From positions 1-53,009 of the forward strand of contig CAJONG010000001.1 of assembly GCA_905235845.1 (NCBI GenBank): 53,009 bases of DNA, written 5' to 3'. Below are positions 1-7,879 of this stretch, piece after piece; the stretch's first letter is position 1; every line of letters begins with the position of its first letter. A model generated the notes under the pieces. It was not told the DNA's origin, searched no databases, and saw only the letters and a list, made by a program, of their open reading frames with translations. Origin of the DNA: an uncultured Lachnospiraceae bacterium. GTDB lineage: Bacteria; Bacillota; Clostridia; Lachnospirales; Lachnospiraceae. The position numbers and the translations under genes are program-made.

Positions 1-9
1 ATTGAATAT

Positions 10-92
10 GCCGATGTGGCTCAATTATCTTTTGGCAGATTGCTCGAAGAGCCATCTGAGGCAGAGCAGAGCTGATTACAAATCAGCTGCCT
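10..92 (+). pseudogene. tRNA-Thr relic (broken copy)
   Basis: The first 17 bases of the intact tRNA-Thr gene (136-208) are repeated here from position 10, with the same upstream AATAT. The D-arm is then interrupted: a stretch that folds as a hairpin (CAGAT/ATCTG outside GCTC/GAGC) lies before a second GGCAGAGCAG match. The anticodon-arm sequence follows in reverse-complement orientation at 71-90. No T-arm or 3' acceptor strand follows, so it cannot make a normal tRNA. It looks like a duplication with local inversion. An assembly artefact at the window edge cannot be excluded. Confidence 0.7.
71..90 (-). repeat. 20-bp inverted copy of the tRNA-Thr anticodon arm
   Basis: Positions 71-90 are the exact reverse complement of 159-178, the anticodon arm of the intact tRNA-Thr. 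The arm is itself nearly palindromic, so the inversion swaps the loop TTTGTAA for TTACAAA. Confidence 0.8.
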
Positions 93-135
93 AAGATAAA
101 AGAGATATATGAGGTTATATTGAACAATTAAATAT

Positions 136-208
136 GCCGATGTGGCTCAATTGGCAGAGCAGCTGATTTGTAATCAGCAGGTTATCGGTTCGAGTCCGAT
201 CATCGGCT
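136..208 (+). tRNA. tRNA-Thr (anticodon TGT)
   Basis: A 73-nt cloverleaf. The acceptor GCCGATG pairs with CATCGGC, the anticodon stem GCTGA/TCAGC encloses loop TTTGTAA with anticodon TGT, and the T-loop is GGTTCGAGTCC. The 3' CCA is not encoded. First intact member of a four-tRNA cluster that is probably cotranscribed. Confidence 0.95.
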
Positions 209-237
209 TAAGATATAGTCTTATGACTATATTATAT

Positions 238-319
238 GGGCGGATTCCCGAGTGGCCAAAGGGGACAGACTGTAAATCTGCTGCAAATTGCTTCGGTGGT
301 TCGAATCCACCTCCGCCCA
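238..319 (+). tRNA. tRNA-Tyr (anticodon GTA)
   Basis: A class II tRNA with a long variable arm. The acceptor GGGCGGA pairs with TCCGCCC, the anticodon loop is CTGTAAA (GTA), and the T-loop is GGTTCGAATCC. CCA is not encoded. It lies 29 bases after tRNA-Thr. Confidence 0.95.
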
Positions 320-330
320 TAACTTACTGA

Positions 331-404
331 CGCGGGGTGGAGCAGTCTGGAAGCTCGTCGGGCTCATAACCCGAAGGTCATAGGTTCAAATCCTATCCCC
401 GCTA
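331..404 (+). tRNA. Initiator tRNA-fMet (anticodon CAT)
   Basis: The anticodon loop CTCATAA sits on a stem with the three consecutive G:C pairs (GGG/CCC) typical of initiators. The first base C faces T at position 72, giving the unpaired acceptor end that marks bacterial initiator tRNA. The T-loop is GGTTCAAATCC. CCA is not encoded. Confidence 0.93.
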
Positions 405-587
405 CTTTGAAAGAATGCGAGCGACGTTTCGTAAGACGCAAAAAGCCCATCATCCAGGTCTTCGACCTGTCTGATGACCGTTTGTCGCCAAGGCTCCAAA
501 CGTCAGTCTAAGCACTTAGCTGCTTATGACCGCAAGCGCTCAACGCAGCAAAGCACTTATCTTGATTTTTGCTTTGGCTCGTTATTC
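405..587 (+). other. Spacer between tRNA-fMet and tRNA-Phe with a stable stem-loop
   Basis: No convincing coding region is visible. A hairpin at 448-476 pairs CATCA with TGATG around CAGGTC/GACCTG with a three-base loop. GCGAC at 421-425 can pair with GTCGC just after it, extending the fold. The rest (490-587) shows no recognisable gene. It may be a processed spacer or an unassigned small RNA. Confidence 0.4.
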
Positions 588-660
<73 letters not shown>

Positions 661-662
661 CT

Positions 663-706
663 AAAAAAGCTTCAAATACTGATGATTTCAGCATTTGAAG
701 CTTTTT
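663..706. terminator. Bidirectional intrinsic terminator
   Basis: A perfect 14-bp stem (arms 664-677 and 693-706) begins with an A tract and ends with a T tract. It can end both the rightward tRNA transcript and the leftward operon whose last gene is the nitrilase. Confidence 0.85.
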
Positions 707-773
707 ATATTCATTTTGAATAATGATTCCATCCGGTATTGATACAATAACCTTAGATGATGACCCTGTTTTA

Positions 774-1553
774 TCATCTACGACCACCGGGAGTTAGGGC
801 TGTGTCATATTCAGTGAGATAAGGTATGCGCTCTCTGACTATTTCGATCAGATCAAAATTTACATCATATGAAACGATCTCTTCATCATCATCAGAGCCT
901 TCTGCAAGAACATCACCGATGGGTGAGATTATTTTTGTGTGACCACAAGCGCCCTCCCCGACATTGTTGATACCTACTATAAATACGGTGTTATCCAAGG
1001 CTCTTGCGGGAAGTTGTATATCCCATCTGTTTCTGGCCGGTTTACTCCATACCGAAGGAACAAATATGATCTCGGCTCCGTCCAGTGCTAAAAGTCTTGC
1101 CGGTTCCGGGAATTCTATGTCATAGCAGATAAGAACTCCGATGCGGCCTACCGTAGTGTTGATAGCAGTGTATTCTCTTTTTCCATGTGTAAAATAATCC
1201 TGTTCTCTGCCCCAGAGGAATGATTTTTGATACTCAAATATGATTTTGCCGTTACTTTCAATCACATAGAGTCCAATATACAGATCATCATCAATAATTT
1301 GGGGAAGAGGAAGAATAGTTACAACTCCGAGTTCTTTGGAAAGAGATGAGAATTTATCCAATATCCAATCATTTTCTTTGACAGCTGCCAGAAAATCAAA
1401 AGTTTCAAGATAATATCCACAAGTCCACATCTCGGGGAATGCTATGAGCTCAGCCCCTTCAGAGGCGGCTTTTTTATACATTTCTATACCACGTTCCACA
1501 TTACTGTTGATCTCAGTGGGAACAGAGTGAATCTGTATCAACGCTATTTTCAT
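774..1553 (-). CDS. Carbon-nitrogen hydrolase (nitrilase superfamily amidase)
   Basis: The 259-residue protein carries the nitrilase triad: Glu41 in FPEMW, Lys110 in EYQKS and Cys143 in LICYDIEFPE. The family hydrolyses amides, carbamoyl compounds or nitriles through a cysteine thioester; the substrate cannot be read from sequence. It is the last gene of a leftward run after an amino-acid ABC importer (24 bases after the ATPase gene) and has its own AAGGAGA site. The context suggests that it releases ammonia from an imported amide-bearing compound, or from a product made by the aminotransferase across the divergent promoter region. Length and motifs are complete. Confidence 0.88.
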   Translation of the reverse strand: MKIALIQIHSVPTEINSNVERGIEMYKKAASEGAELIAFPEMWTCGYYLETFDFLAAVKENDWILDKFSSLSKELGVVTILPLPQIIDDDLYIGLYVIESNGKIIFEYQKSFLWGREQDYFTHGKREYTAINTTVGRIGVLICYDIEFPEPARLLALDGAEIIFVPSVWSKPARNRWDIQLPARALDNTVFIVGINNVGEGACGHTKIISPIGDVLAEGSDDDEEIVSYDVNFDLIEIVRERIPYLTEYDTALTPGGRR

Positions 1554-1577
1554 TAAGATGTCTCCTTAACTGATTTT

Positions 1578-2312
1578 TTACAATACACTGGACAGGAACT
1601 GGCGAGTACGTTCCTGCTTGGGATGAGCAAATATTTCCTTAGGGTTCCCTTCCTCTACAATGAACCCTTCTTCCATGAAAATTAAATGATCAGACACTTC
1701 ACGTGCAAACCCCATTTCATGAGTAACAACTACCATAGTCATTCCTTCACTTGCCAAAGTCTGCATAACCTGAAGAACCTCACCCACGAGTTCCGGATCC
1801 AATGCGGATGTCGGCTCATCAAAGAGAAGAACCTTCGGATTCATGGCAAGTGCTCTTGCGATGGCGACACGTTGCTGTTGACCACCGGAAAGATTCCTTG
1901 GCATTTCATTTTTTTTACTTTCCAACCCGACTTTTCTTAACAGAGCCATTGCTTCTTCCTCAATCTCTGCTTTATTGCCCATTTTGAGTTTAACCGGTGC
2001 TAGCATAATATTCTCAAGGACTGTCTTATGCGGAAAAAGATTAAACCGTTGAAAGACCATACCTATCTCTTTATGGAGTTGCCGTACATCGTATCCTTCA
2101 TCGGTCACGATATCTCCGTTATATACTATTACTCCGTGGTTGGGACGCTCTAATAGATTGATACATCTCAAAAATGTACTTTTTCCCGAACCGGAGGGAC
2201 CGATTATACTGATAACTTCTCCTTTATGTATCACAACATTTATATCTTTGAGCACCTCAAGATCTCCAAATGACTTGGAAAGATGAGTAATATTAAGTAC
2301 CGTGTCAGCCAT
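1578..2312 (-). CDS. Amino-acid ABC transporter ATP-binding protein (GlnQ/HisP type)
   Basis: A 244-residue ATPase of polar amino-acid importers. Walker [10 protein letters not shown] is near residues 38-46, the Q-loop [12 protein letters not shown] near 84-95, signature LSGGQQQR at 141-148, Walker [12 protein letters not shown] near 162-172, and the switch histidine in VVTHEMG near 198. All catalytic residues are present. The start codon overlaps the permease stop codon as TAATG, so the two are translationally coupled. It energises uptake by the permease at 2312-2962 with the binding protein at 3036-3923. Confidence 0.95.
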   Translation of the reverse strand: MADTVLNITHLSKSFGDLEVLKDINVVIHKGEVISIIGPSGSGKSTFLRCINLLERPNHGVIVYNGDIVTDEGYDVRQLHKEIGMVFQRFNLFPHKTVLENIMLAPVKLKMGNKAEIEEEAMALLRKVGLESKKNEMPRNLSGGQQQRVAIARALAMNPKVLLFDEPTSALDPELVGEVLQVMQTLASEGMTMVVVTHEMGFAREVSDHLIFMEEGFIVEEGNPKEIFAHPKQERTRQFLSSVL

Positions 2313-2962
2313 TATTTCATCCTTTCTTCCATTTTCTTAAGCAGGAAAGACAGTCCGTTACACAGAACCAGATAGACCAAAGCGAGAGCCGTATATGTTT
2401 CCACAGTTCTGAAGGTTGTGGTTACCGCTCTCGATGCCTGATGTGTCATTTCTGCGACGCCTATAGCTGTTAATAGAGAGGTATCCTTTATACTTATAAT
2501 GAACTGATTGCCTAGTCCCGGCAGCATAATTTTAAGTGCCTGCGGAAAAATAATACTGGTGTTTATCTGCATCCTACTTAAGCCTAAGCAGATACCGGCT
2601 TCGTTTTGTCCGATATCTATCGACAGGATTGCTCCTCTGACTATTTCCGAAATATATGCTCCGGAATTCAGACCAATAGCCAGAATGCCGGCAGTCATGG
2701 AATTAAGTTCAAAATGCAGCATGGTAGGAATAGCAAAATATATATACAATGCCTGCACCATAAGGGGAGTTCCCCGGATGAGTCCGACATACAGCGTTGA
2801 TATTTTGTAAGCTATGCCGTGCTTTCCACTTCCGGCAACACCTGCTATAAGACCGATGATAAATCCGGACATAATTCCAAGAGCAGCTATTATCAGAGTA
2901 TTTTTTAATCCATTCAGTATGGTAGGTATTACTTTTATAGCAAAAGACCATTGAATATCCAT
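2312..2962 (-). CDS. Amino-acid ABC transporter permease (HisM/GlnP family)
   Basis: A 216-residue inner-membrane subunit. It has an N-terminal hydrophobic segment ([20 protein letters not shown]) typical of the family, further TM segments, and the coupling loop [24 protein letters not shown] that contacts the ATPase. It sits between the binding protein and the ATPase, with a one-base overlap to the latter. An AAAGGAGACATC-type ribosome site precedes the start. Substrate is not predictable beyond the polar amino-acid class. Confidence 0.94.
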   Translation of the reverse strand: MDIQWSFAIKVIPTILNGLKNTLIIAALGIMSGFIIGLIAGVAGSGKHGIAYKISTLYVGLIRGTPLMVQALYIYFAIPTMLHFELNSMTAGILAIGLNSGAYISEIVRGAILSIDIGQNEAGICLGLSRMQINTSIIFPQALKIMLPGLGNQFIISIKDTSLLTAIGVAEMTHQASRAVTTTFRTVETYTALALVYLVLCNGLSFLLKKMEERMK

Positions 2963-3001
2963 ACAGAGATGTCTCCTTTCAATTCAACTGCCAAATAAAC
3001 A

Positions 3002-3027
3002 CAGGTCGGGTTTTGACACCCGACCTG
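3002..3027 (-). terminator. Intercistronic hairpin between binding protein and permease
   Basis: A 10-bp stem (CAGGTCGGGT/ACCCGACCTG) just after the binding-protein stop codon on the minus strand is followed by a weak T-rich run (TGTTTATTTGG). Such hairpins often stabilise the binding-protein part of the mRNA or cause partial termination, giving excess binding protein over membrane subunits. Confidence 0.6.
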
Positions 3028-3035
3028 CATAAACC

Positions 3036-3923
3036 TTAGTTGGTGCCAAACCATTTATCATAAATGGTGTCATAAGTTCCGTCTGCCTTAAACTTTGCTA
3101 AAGCGGCATCAAAGTATTCCTTGTTAGTTGATCCGTCAGGGAAGAGTATGCCGTACTGACATGCATCTTCCAGATCACCGACGACCTTACAGCCGCAATC
3201 GGGATTTGTCTTAACGAAATAAAGCATATTGGGTGCATCGAACACTGTAGCATCAGCTGCCCCTCTCTGTACCTCGAGGTATGCCTCATCAATGGTTGCA
3301 AATGTTACGACCTTTGCTTCAGGGTAGTGTTCTTCTACGTAGGAAAGGGAAGCAGTACCTTCCTTGATAGCAAGAGTCTTATCTGTCAGATCATCAAAAC
3401 TATCGATAGTACTGTCCTCTTTAACAAGGATCTGGATGCCTGCATCATAGTACGGATTCGAGAAATCCATAACTTCTTCTCTTTCATCCGTCATGGTGAT
3501 ACCTGCTATTCCCACATCCAGTTTATTTGTCTGTACACTCATAAGCATGGCAGTGAAGTCCATGGGAGTAAGAGTATAATCGAATCCAAGATACTCGCTC
3601 ATCGCGGAAATAAGATCCATATCAAATCCCGTATATACATCATTTTCATCGGGGAATTCGAAGGGAACAAAACTTACATCCGTTCCTATGGTAAGTGTAG
3701 TACCGGCAAGAGATCCTTCATACTTATCCACTTCGTCAGCCGATTCCTCGGTGGTCTCTTCAGAAGCGGCAACTGAAGTTTCTGCTGTTACAGCCTTTTC
3801 GGATGGCTCCTCAGGTGCAGGTGTCGTTGCTATCTTTTCCTGTGCGCCACATCCGATTACAGTCGCAGCAAAAGTAAAACTCAACATCATTGCAATTAGG
3901 TTTCTTGTGATTTTTTTCTTCAT
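3036..3923 (-). CDS. Amino-acid ABC transporter substrate-binding lipoprotein (SBP_bac_3)
   Basis: The 295-residue protein begins with MKKKITRN, a hydrophobic segment and a lipobox ending VIGC, followed by an acidic Ala/Glu/Thr-rich linker. The SBP_bac_3 lobes are in normal order: LTIGTDVSFVPFEF, a GIAGITMTDEREE stretch, then DDLTDKTLAIKEGT. The start is placed at the ATG at 3923, behind GAGAGGAGAAACAAT. A longer reading to 4064 has no ribosome site and runs through the leader hairpin. First gene of the leftward importer-nitrilase run. Confidence 0.92.
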   Translation of the reverse strand: MKKKITRNLIAMMLSFTFAATVIGCGAQEKIATTPAPEEPSEKAVTAETSVAASEETTEESADEVDKYEGSLAGTTLTIGTDVSFVPFEFPDENDVYTGFDMDLISAMSEYLGFDYTLTPMDFTAMLMSVQTNKLDVGIAGITMTDEREEVMDFSNPYYDAGIQILVKEDSTIDSFDDLTDKTLAIKEGTASLSYVEEHYPEAKVVTFATIDEAYLEVQRGAADATVFDAPNMLYFVKTNPDCGCKVVGDLEDACQYGILFPDGSTNKEYFDAALAKFKADGTYDTIYDKWFGTN

Positions 3924-3967
3924 ATTGTTTCTCCTCTCTAACATCCTTGGCTTCATGACTGAACAGA

Positions 3968-4021
3968 AAGAGCGCAGAACATGGAGTTCTGCGCTCTTGC
4001 AGCCATCTGTTGGTTTAGATG
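3968..4021 (-). promoter_or_regulatory. Two-hairpin leader of the importer operon (possible attenuator)
   Basis: The predicted transcript starts near 4023 and has about 100 nt before the binding-protein start. On the minus strand it forms a small hairpin CATCT/AGATG (4004-4021), then a perfect 13-bp GC-rich hairpin (3968-3998, loop TCCAT) followed by TCTGTT. The second resembles an intrinsic terminator within the leader. No known riboswitch class was recognised, and the space for an aptamer is small. Confidence 0.5.
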
Positions 4022-4029
4022 TTGTAAAG

Positions 4030-4058
4030 AGTATATTACGGAGAAAATATTTTGTCAA
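4030..4058 (-). promoter_or_regulatory. SigA promoter of the importer-nitrilase operon
   Basis: On the minus strand TTGACA (4053-4058), a 17-bp spacer and TATACT (4030-4035). This is a near-consensus promoter for the binding protein and downstream genes. Confidence 0.8.
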
Positions 4059-4102
4059 TAGCAAAATGGAATAAAAATTTCAAAATAGATCAGATTGTCG
4101 AT

Positions 4103-4939
4103 TTAGAAAATGTCATACTTTTTATAGAAACCATCCAATTCCTCTATTCGCTTTTCCAAATGAATATTTCCCTTTCTTCCTATTTCTGCAAGTATCGCAT
4201 TTATGATCGACAATGGGGCAACAAAGGAGTCCAAATAGGAAGGCATGGAAGTATCTGCCAGAAGATAAACATCTGAGAACTGTATAAGAGGAGATACCTG
4301 TGAATCGGTTATTGCGATCGTATTGGCGCCTTTTTCTTTTGCATATTGAAAGAGTTCTACAGTTCCTTTTGTATATCTGTAGAAAGTTATTCCTATCACT
4401 ACGTCGTCTTTAGTAGCGGAACAGAGTAAGTCTGATTTACATCCCATATCCGAGATCAATTCGACATTTCCCAAAGCCATATTGAGATAGTACTGAAAAA
4501 AAGATCCCAGGGAAGCTGTACTTCTGGATGCGATAATGTAAATTTTAGATGCCTTGGTTAATCGGTTGCATATGTCAAAAAAAGCGGACATATCCAGATC
4601 GGCAAGAGTCTTCTCTATACGGCGCATTTCATCCTGAAGCATTTGGGCAATACCGGCTCCACGTCCTTCATATGCCTTATACGATTCTCTGAGTCGGTTG
4701 GTGATACTATCCTTAGTGCTCAGTTCATATCTCAATGCCGACTTAAACTCCGGATAACCTTCATAACCGAGCTTGGTACAGAATCGGATTATGGTCGCCT
4801 CACCGGCACCGGTACGCTCGGATAGTTCTTTGATACTCATATAAGAAGTATCAGTCAGATTTTTTAGAACGAAATTTGCAATCACTCTGTGTGTTTTGCT
4901 CATTGAATCGTATTTTTCGGAAATAATCTCGCTAATCAT
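4103..4939 (-). CDS. RpiR/MurR-family transcriptional regulator (HTH + SIS)
   Basis: The 278-residue regulator has an N-terminal HTH_6 domain (about residues 1-77; SIKELSERTGAGEATIIRFCTKLGYEGY) and a C-terminal SIS fold (about 125-250; ASKIYIIASRSTASLG and later TIAITDSQVSPL). SIS domains of this family usually bind phosphosugars or related metabolites. It lies between the leftward importer operon and the rightward aminotransferase gene, which it most probably controls. A CAGGAG site precedes the start. Its effector is unknown; here it sits with amino-compound genes rather than sugar genes. Confidence 0.92.
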   Translation of the reverse strand: MISEIISEKYDSMSKTHRVIANFVLKNLTDTSYMSIKELSERTGAGEATIIRFCTKLGYEGYPEFKSALRYELSTKDSITNRLRESYKAYEGRGAGIAQMLQDEMRRIEKTLADLDMSAFFDICNRLTKASKIYIIASRSTASLGSFFQYYLNMALGNVELISDMGCKSDLLCSATKDDVVIGITFYRYTKGTVELFQYAKEKGANTIAITDSQVSPLIQFSDVYLLADTSMPSYLDSFVAPLSIINAILAEIGRKGNIHLEKRIEELDGFYKKYDIF

Positions 4940-4975
4940 AGTATGCTCCTGTAATCAACCATATATGGATGATTT

Positions 4976-5012
4976 ATTATAACACAACCTGTAACAATAA
5001 TGATTATATCAT
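4976..5012 (-). promoter_or_regulatory. Extended -10 promoter of the RpiR gene and nearby dyad
   Basis: On the minus strand TGT-TATAAT (TATAAT at 4976-4981) forms an extended -10 without a good -35. The palindrome ATGAT-TAT-ATCAT at 5000-5012 lies between the two divergent promoters and is a candidate regulator site. Confidence 0.5.
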
Positions 5013-5054
5013 AAACGAAACGAATACTCCACAAAGATTAAAATGAAATTATTA

Positions 5055-5083
5055 TTGACATAACATTTTTTCGGAAATATAAT
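5055..5083 (+). promoter_or_regulatory. Consensus SigA promoter of the aminotransferase operon
   Basis: TTGACA (5055-5060), a 17-bp spacer and TATAAT (5078-5083) match the consensus perfectly. Such a strong promoter beside a divergent regulator suggests control by repression. Confidence 0.9.
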
Positions 5084-5108
5084 TTACAAAAAAAAGGAGG
5101 GCTGAGAT

Positions 5109-6473
5109 ATGAATACATATTCCCTGATAAAAGAGTATGAGGAGGCAAATCCCGGATCAAAAAGAGCATGGAAAAAGGCTTGTAACCACATCCCCGGCGG
5201 AATATCGGCCAATGTAAAATTTTTTGAACCGTTTCCGCTTTTTATGAAAGCCGGGCATGGTGCTTATCTGACAGATGTGGATGATCATAAGTATGTAGAT
5301 TATGTATTGTCTTATGGTCCGCTAATTTTAGGGCACGAAAGACCGGAGATTAAGGAAACCTTGAACAAATATCTATCAGAACATGGAACAATGTTATATG
5401 GAACCCCACATGAAGGAGAAGATGAATTTGCAGAACTTATTAAGAATTATTATCCATCTTTGGAATCAATAAGATATACAAATTCCGGAACAGAGGCGAC
5501 ACTTCTGTCAATAAGGACTGCATTTGCATTCACCGGAAAATACAAGATTGCTAAATTTGAGGGACATTACCATGGAGGATATAATGAGGTTCTTGTAAGT
5601 ATCAATCCGGATATAAGCAAAGCAGGAGATGAGAAAGAGCCGATTGGACTTCCGGAATCAGCCGGGATTTCGGAGGGAATGTTGGAAAACACAATCCTTT
5701 TGCCATTCAATGATATAGAATCATGCCGTACTATTCTTACTAAGCATAAGCATGAAGTTGCCGGTGTAATAATGGAGCCTATGTTCGGCGGAACAATACC
5801 TGCCACTAAAGAATTTATGAAGGAACTAAGACAATTGACGACAGAACTGGGCATGCTCCTTATCTTTGATGAGGTAAAAACCGGGTTCAGAGTGGGTATG
5901 ACCGGCGCACAGGGATATTATGGGATTAAGCCAGATCTGACTACCTTAGGTAAGGTGATAGGCGCCGGATTCCCGGTGGGAATACTGGGAGGTCGAAAGG
6001 ATATCATGGATATCGCATCTCCCAATGGATCCGACATACTGGATAGCGGAAATAAGAAGAATAACGCTGCGGATATTCTCTATCACAGCGGCACATATAA
6101 TGGTCATCCTCTTATACTGGCACTCGGAACGGAGACAATCCGTATTCTGAAAAGCGAGTTAGATCCGTTGATCAAACGAACCGAAAGCCTCAAGGATGGA
6201 ATAAAGAAAATATTCAGTGAACATGGGATCAAAATAGTTACGACCGGAATAGGCGCTATGTTCAACATATGGATAACAGAATTGGATGAGATAAAAAACT
6301 ATAGAGATTTAACTAAGTCGGATTTTAATCTGAGGAAGAAAATAGATTATGCACTTCTGCTAAATGGGATCTACAATAAACCGTGCAACAGATATAATCT
6401 TAGCACGGCACATACGGATAGTGTCATTGATGAGACTTTGTCAGCATTTGAGCGTGCATTTGATAAGATCTGA
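5109..6473 (+). CDS. Class III aminotransferase, HemL-like (glutamate-1-semialdehyde aminomutase family)
   Basis: The 454-residue PLP enzyme has the family landmarks: NSGTEA near 125-130, EGHYHGGYNE near 151-160, the cofactor-ring Asp in FDEVKTGFR (Asp254), and the Schiff-base lysine Lys282 in TTLGKVIGAGFPVG. A strong AAGGAGGG site precedes the ATG. True HemL makes 5-aminolevulinate, but no haem gene is nearby. The neighbours are an RpiR regulator, an amino-acid importer, a nitrilase and a kinase-like protein, so a catabolic or modifying transaminase/aminomutase is more likely. The exact substrate is unknown. The next gene follows after 11 bases. Confidence 0.88.
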   Translation: MNTYSLIKEYEEANPGSKRAWKKACNHIPGGISANVKFFEPFPLFMKAGHGAYLTDVDDHKYVDYVLSYGPLILGHERPEIKETLNKYLSEHGTMLYGTPHEGEDEFAELIKNYYPSLESIRYTNSGTEATLLSIRTAFAFTGKYKIAKFEGHYHGGYNEVLVSINPDISKAGDEKEPIGLPESAGISEGMLENTILLPFNDIESCRTILTKHKHEVAGVIMEPMFGGTIPATKEFMKELRQLTTELGMLLIFDEVKTGFRVGMTGAQGYYGIKPDLTTLGKVIGAGFPVGILGGRKDIMDIASPNGSDILDSGNKKNNAADILYHSGTYNGHPLILALGTETIRILKSELDPLIKRTESLKDGIKKIFSEHGIKIVTTGIGAMFNIWITELDEIKNYRDLTKSDFNLRKKIDYALLLNGIYNKPCNRYNLSTAHTDSVIDETLSAFERAFDKI

Positions 6474-6484
6474 AAGGAGAGAAT

Positions 6485-7078
6485 ATGTATAACTACGCTG
6501 TTGCGATAAACAGGCAGTTCGGAAGTCTGGGAAGGCCTATAGCAAAAGAATTGGCTAAACTGTTAAAAATTGAATACTACGACAGAGACATTGTTGATAA
6601 AGTGGCGAAGGAGACCGATCTGCCGGTTTCAGTAGTCAGTTCTGAAGAGGAAAGTGCAAAAACCGGTTTTTTTAACATGAAGTTTCCGCTCGGAAAAGGA
6701 ACAAATGAGACACAGGATAAGATATTTGAGGTTCAACGTAAGATCATCACGCATATTGCGGATCGTGAGAGCTGTATAGTAGTTGGAAGATGTTCGGATT
6801 ATGTATTACGCAATCATCCACATCTTATCAGGATATTTATATATGCCCCTTATGATATCAGATTAGAAAACTGCGTTGATAATCTTCACATGAGCCCGGA
6901 GAGTGCACGAAAGATGATACAGGAAGTTGATCAGGCCAGAGATGCTTATCATATGCGATATGCAAGGTACCTTCCTTCAGATATCGCGCATAATGAACTT
7001 ATGATCGATTCAAGTTTTCTCGGAGTGAATGGGACTGCGGCTTATCTTTATGAGCTGATAAAGGCAAAGACAAAGTGA
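6485..7078 (+). CDS. Cytidylate kinase-like family protein
   Basis: The 197-residue protein matches the Cytidylate_kin2-type family: AINRQFGSLGRPIAKELAKLL at the N-terminus in place of a classical P-loop, YYDRDIV, then REXCIVVGRCSDYVL-type and RIFIYAPYDIR segments. Members are annotated from fold similarity to CMP kinase, and most have no proven substrate. An AAGGAGAGAAT site lies between the aminotransferase stop and this start, so the two are an operon. The location suggests phosphorylation of a small molecule in the same pathway rather than housekeeping CMP kinase activity. Confidence 0.82.
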   Translation: MYNYAVAINRQFGSLGRPIAKELAKLLKIEYYDRDIVDKVAKETDLPVSVVSSEEESAKTGFFNMKFPLGKGTNETQDKIFEVQRKIITHIADRESCIVVGRCSDYVLRNHPHLIRIFIYAPYDIRLENCVDNLHMSPESARKMIQEVDQARDAYHMRYARYLPSDIAHNELMIDSSFLGVNGTAAYLYELIKAKTK

Positions 7079-7102
7079 CAGGGCAGTAGTTGTCCGTTTT
7101 GG

Positions 7103-7140
7103 AGAAAGGGTGTTGTTGATCCAACATCCTTTCTTTTTTT
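7103..7140 (+). terminator. Intrinsic terminator after the aminotransferase operon
   Basis: A 13-bp stem (AGAAAGGGTGTTG with CAACATCCTTTCT, one G-U pair) is followed by a run of T residues. Confidence 0.9.
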
Positions 7141-7162
7141 ACATTTTTTTTGAAAAAATCTA

Positions 7163-7193
7163 TTGACTTTCCACCCGGTGGAAGGTCTAATTT
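7163..7193 (+). promoter_or_regulatory. MerR-type promoter with 19-bp spacer and central operator
   Basis: TTGACT (7163-7168) and TAATTT (7188-7193) are separated by 19 bp, the overlong spacer typical of MerR-activated promoters. The spacer contains a perfect dyad TTCCACC-C-GGTGGAA (7169-7183). It lies directly upstream of a MerR gene, so autoregulation is very likely. Confidence 0.88.
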
Positions 7194-7234
7194 TATCATA
7201 TCGGATGGCCAATCGATGTAGTAAGAGGTACTGT

Positions 7235-7879
7235 ATGAAGATCAATCAGGTTGAAGAGCTGGTGGGAATCACCAAGAAGAATATCAGGTTCTATGAAGAT
7301 CAGGGGTTACTTAATCCCGACAGGAATCCTGAGAACGGTTACAGAGATTATTCATTAAAGGATGTAGACTGTCTTCTTAAGATCAAATTATTAAGGAAGA
7401 TAGATGTCCCGATCGAAGAGATACGGAAACTGGAAGAAGGTAAGCTTTCTTTCAGCGAGTGTATGACAGCGCAATCACAGAGATTAGCAGTTAAACGTGA
7501 CAATACGGATCTGATGATCGGGTTGTGTGACAGACTGAATAATGAAGTAACCGAATATGATAAGATCGATGCATCTTCGTACTTAGATGAACTTAAGGAT
7601 CTTGAGAAAGGAGGTGCGGTATTCATGGATCTTACTAAGAATGATATCAGTAAGAAGACAATGACGGGAGCGGTTATTGCCGCAGTATTCTTTATTGCAC
7701 TTATGATGCTTATGATAGTAGCAGTGGTAATAGGTTCGACCAATGACCCTATTCCTAAGCCGCTATTGATCTTTATCATTGCAATTCCGTCAGTACTGGC
7801 ACTTTTAACATTAATGGCATTAATTCAGAGGATCGGTGAGATAAAGAAAGGAGAGGCATATGAAGCTCGTAAGTATTGA
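7235..7879 (+). CDS. Membrane-anchored MerR-family regulator
   Basis: The 214-residue protein begins with a winged-helix MerR domain (MKINQVEELVGITKKNIRFYEDQGLL, then YRDYSLKDVDCLLKIKLLR), followed by a helical region to about residue 130. Two C-terminal TM segments (around GAVIAAVFFIALMMLMIVAVVIG and LLIFIIAIPSVLALLTLMALI) would tether it to the membrane. The ATG at 7235 follows AAGAGGT; upstream codons in frame overlap the promoter and are not used. The stop lies 20 bases inside the YbjQ gene. The operator described upstream implies self-activation. Confidence 0.9.
   Translation: MKINQVEELVGITKKNIRFYEDQGLLNPDRNPENGYRDYSLKDVDCLLKIKLLRKIDVPIEEIRKLEEGKLSFSECMTAQSQRLAVKRDNTDLMIGLCDRLNNEVTEYDKIDASSYLDELKDLEKGGAVFMDLTKNDISKKTMTGAVIAAVFFIALMMLMIVAVVIGSTNDPIPKPLLIFIIAIPSVLALLTLMALIQRIGEIKKGEAYEARKY

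Noticed and set aside
142-330. Open reading frame across the tRNA-Thr and tRNA-Tyr genes
   Set aside because: It is an accidental frame through two clear tRNA genes, without a ribosome site.
3924-4064. N-terminal extension of the binding lipoprotein
   Set aside because: It spans the promoter leader hairpins and would bury the signal peptide; the ATG at 3923 has a strong ribosome site.
5109-6473. Assignment as HemL for haem synthesis
   Set aside because: No other tetrapyrrole gene is near, and regulator and importer context points to another substrate; the family match alone is not decisive.
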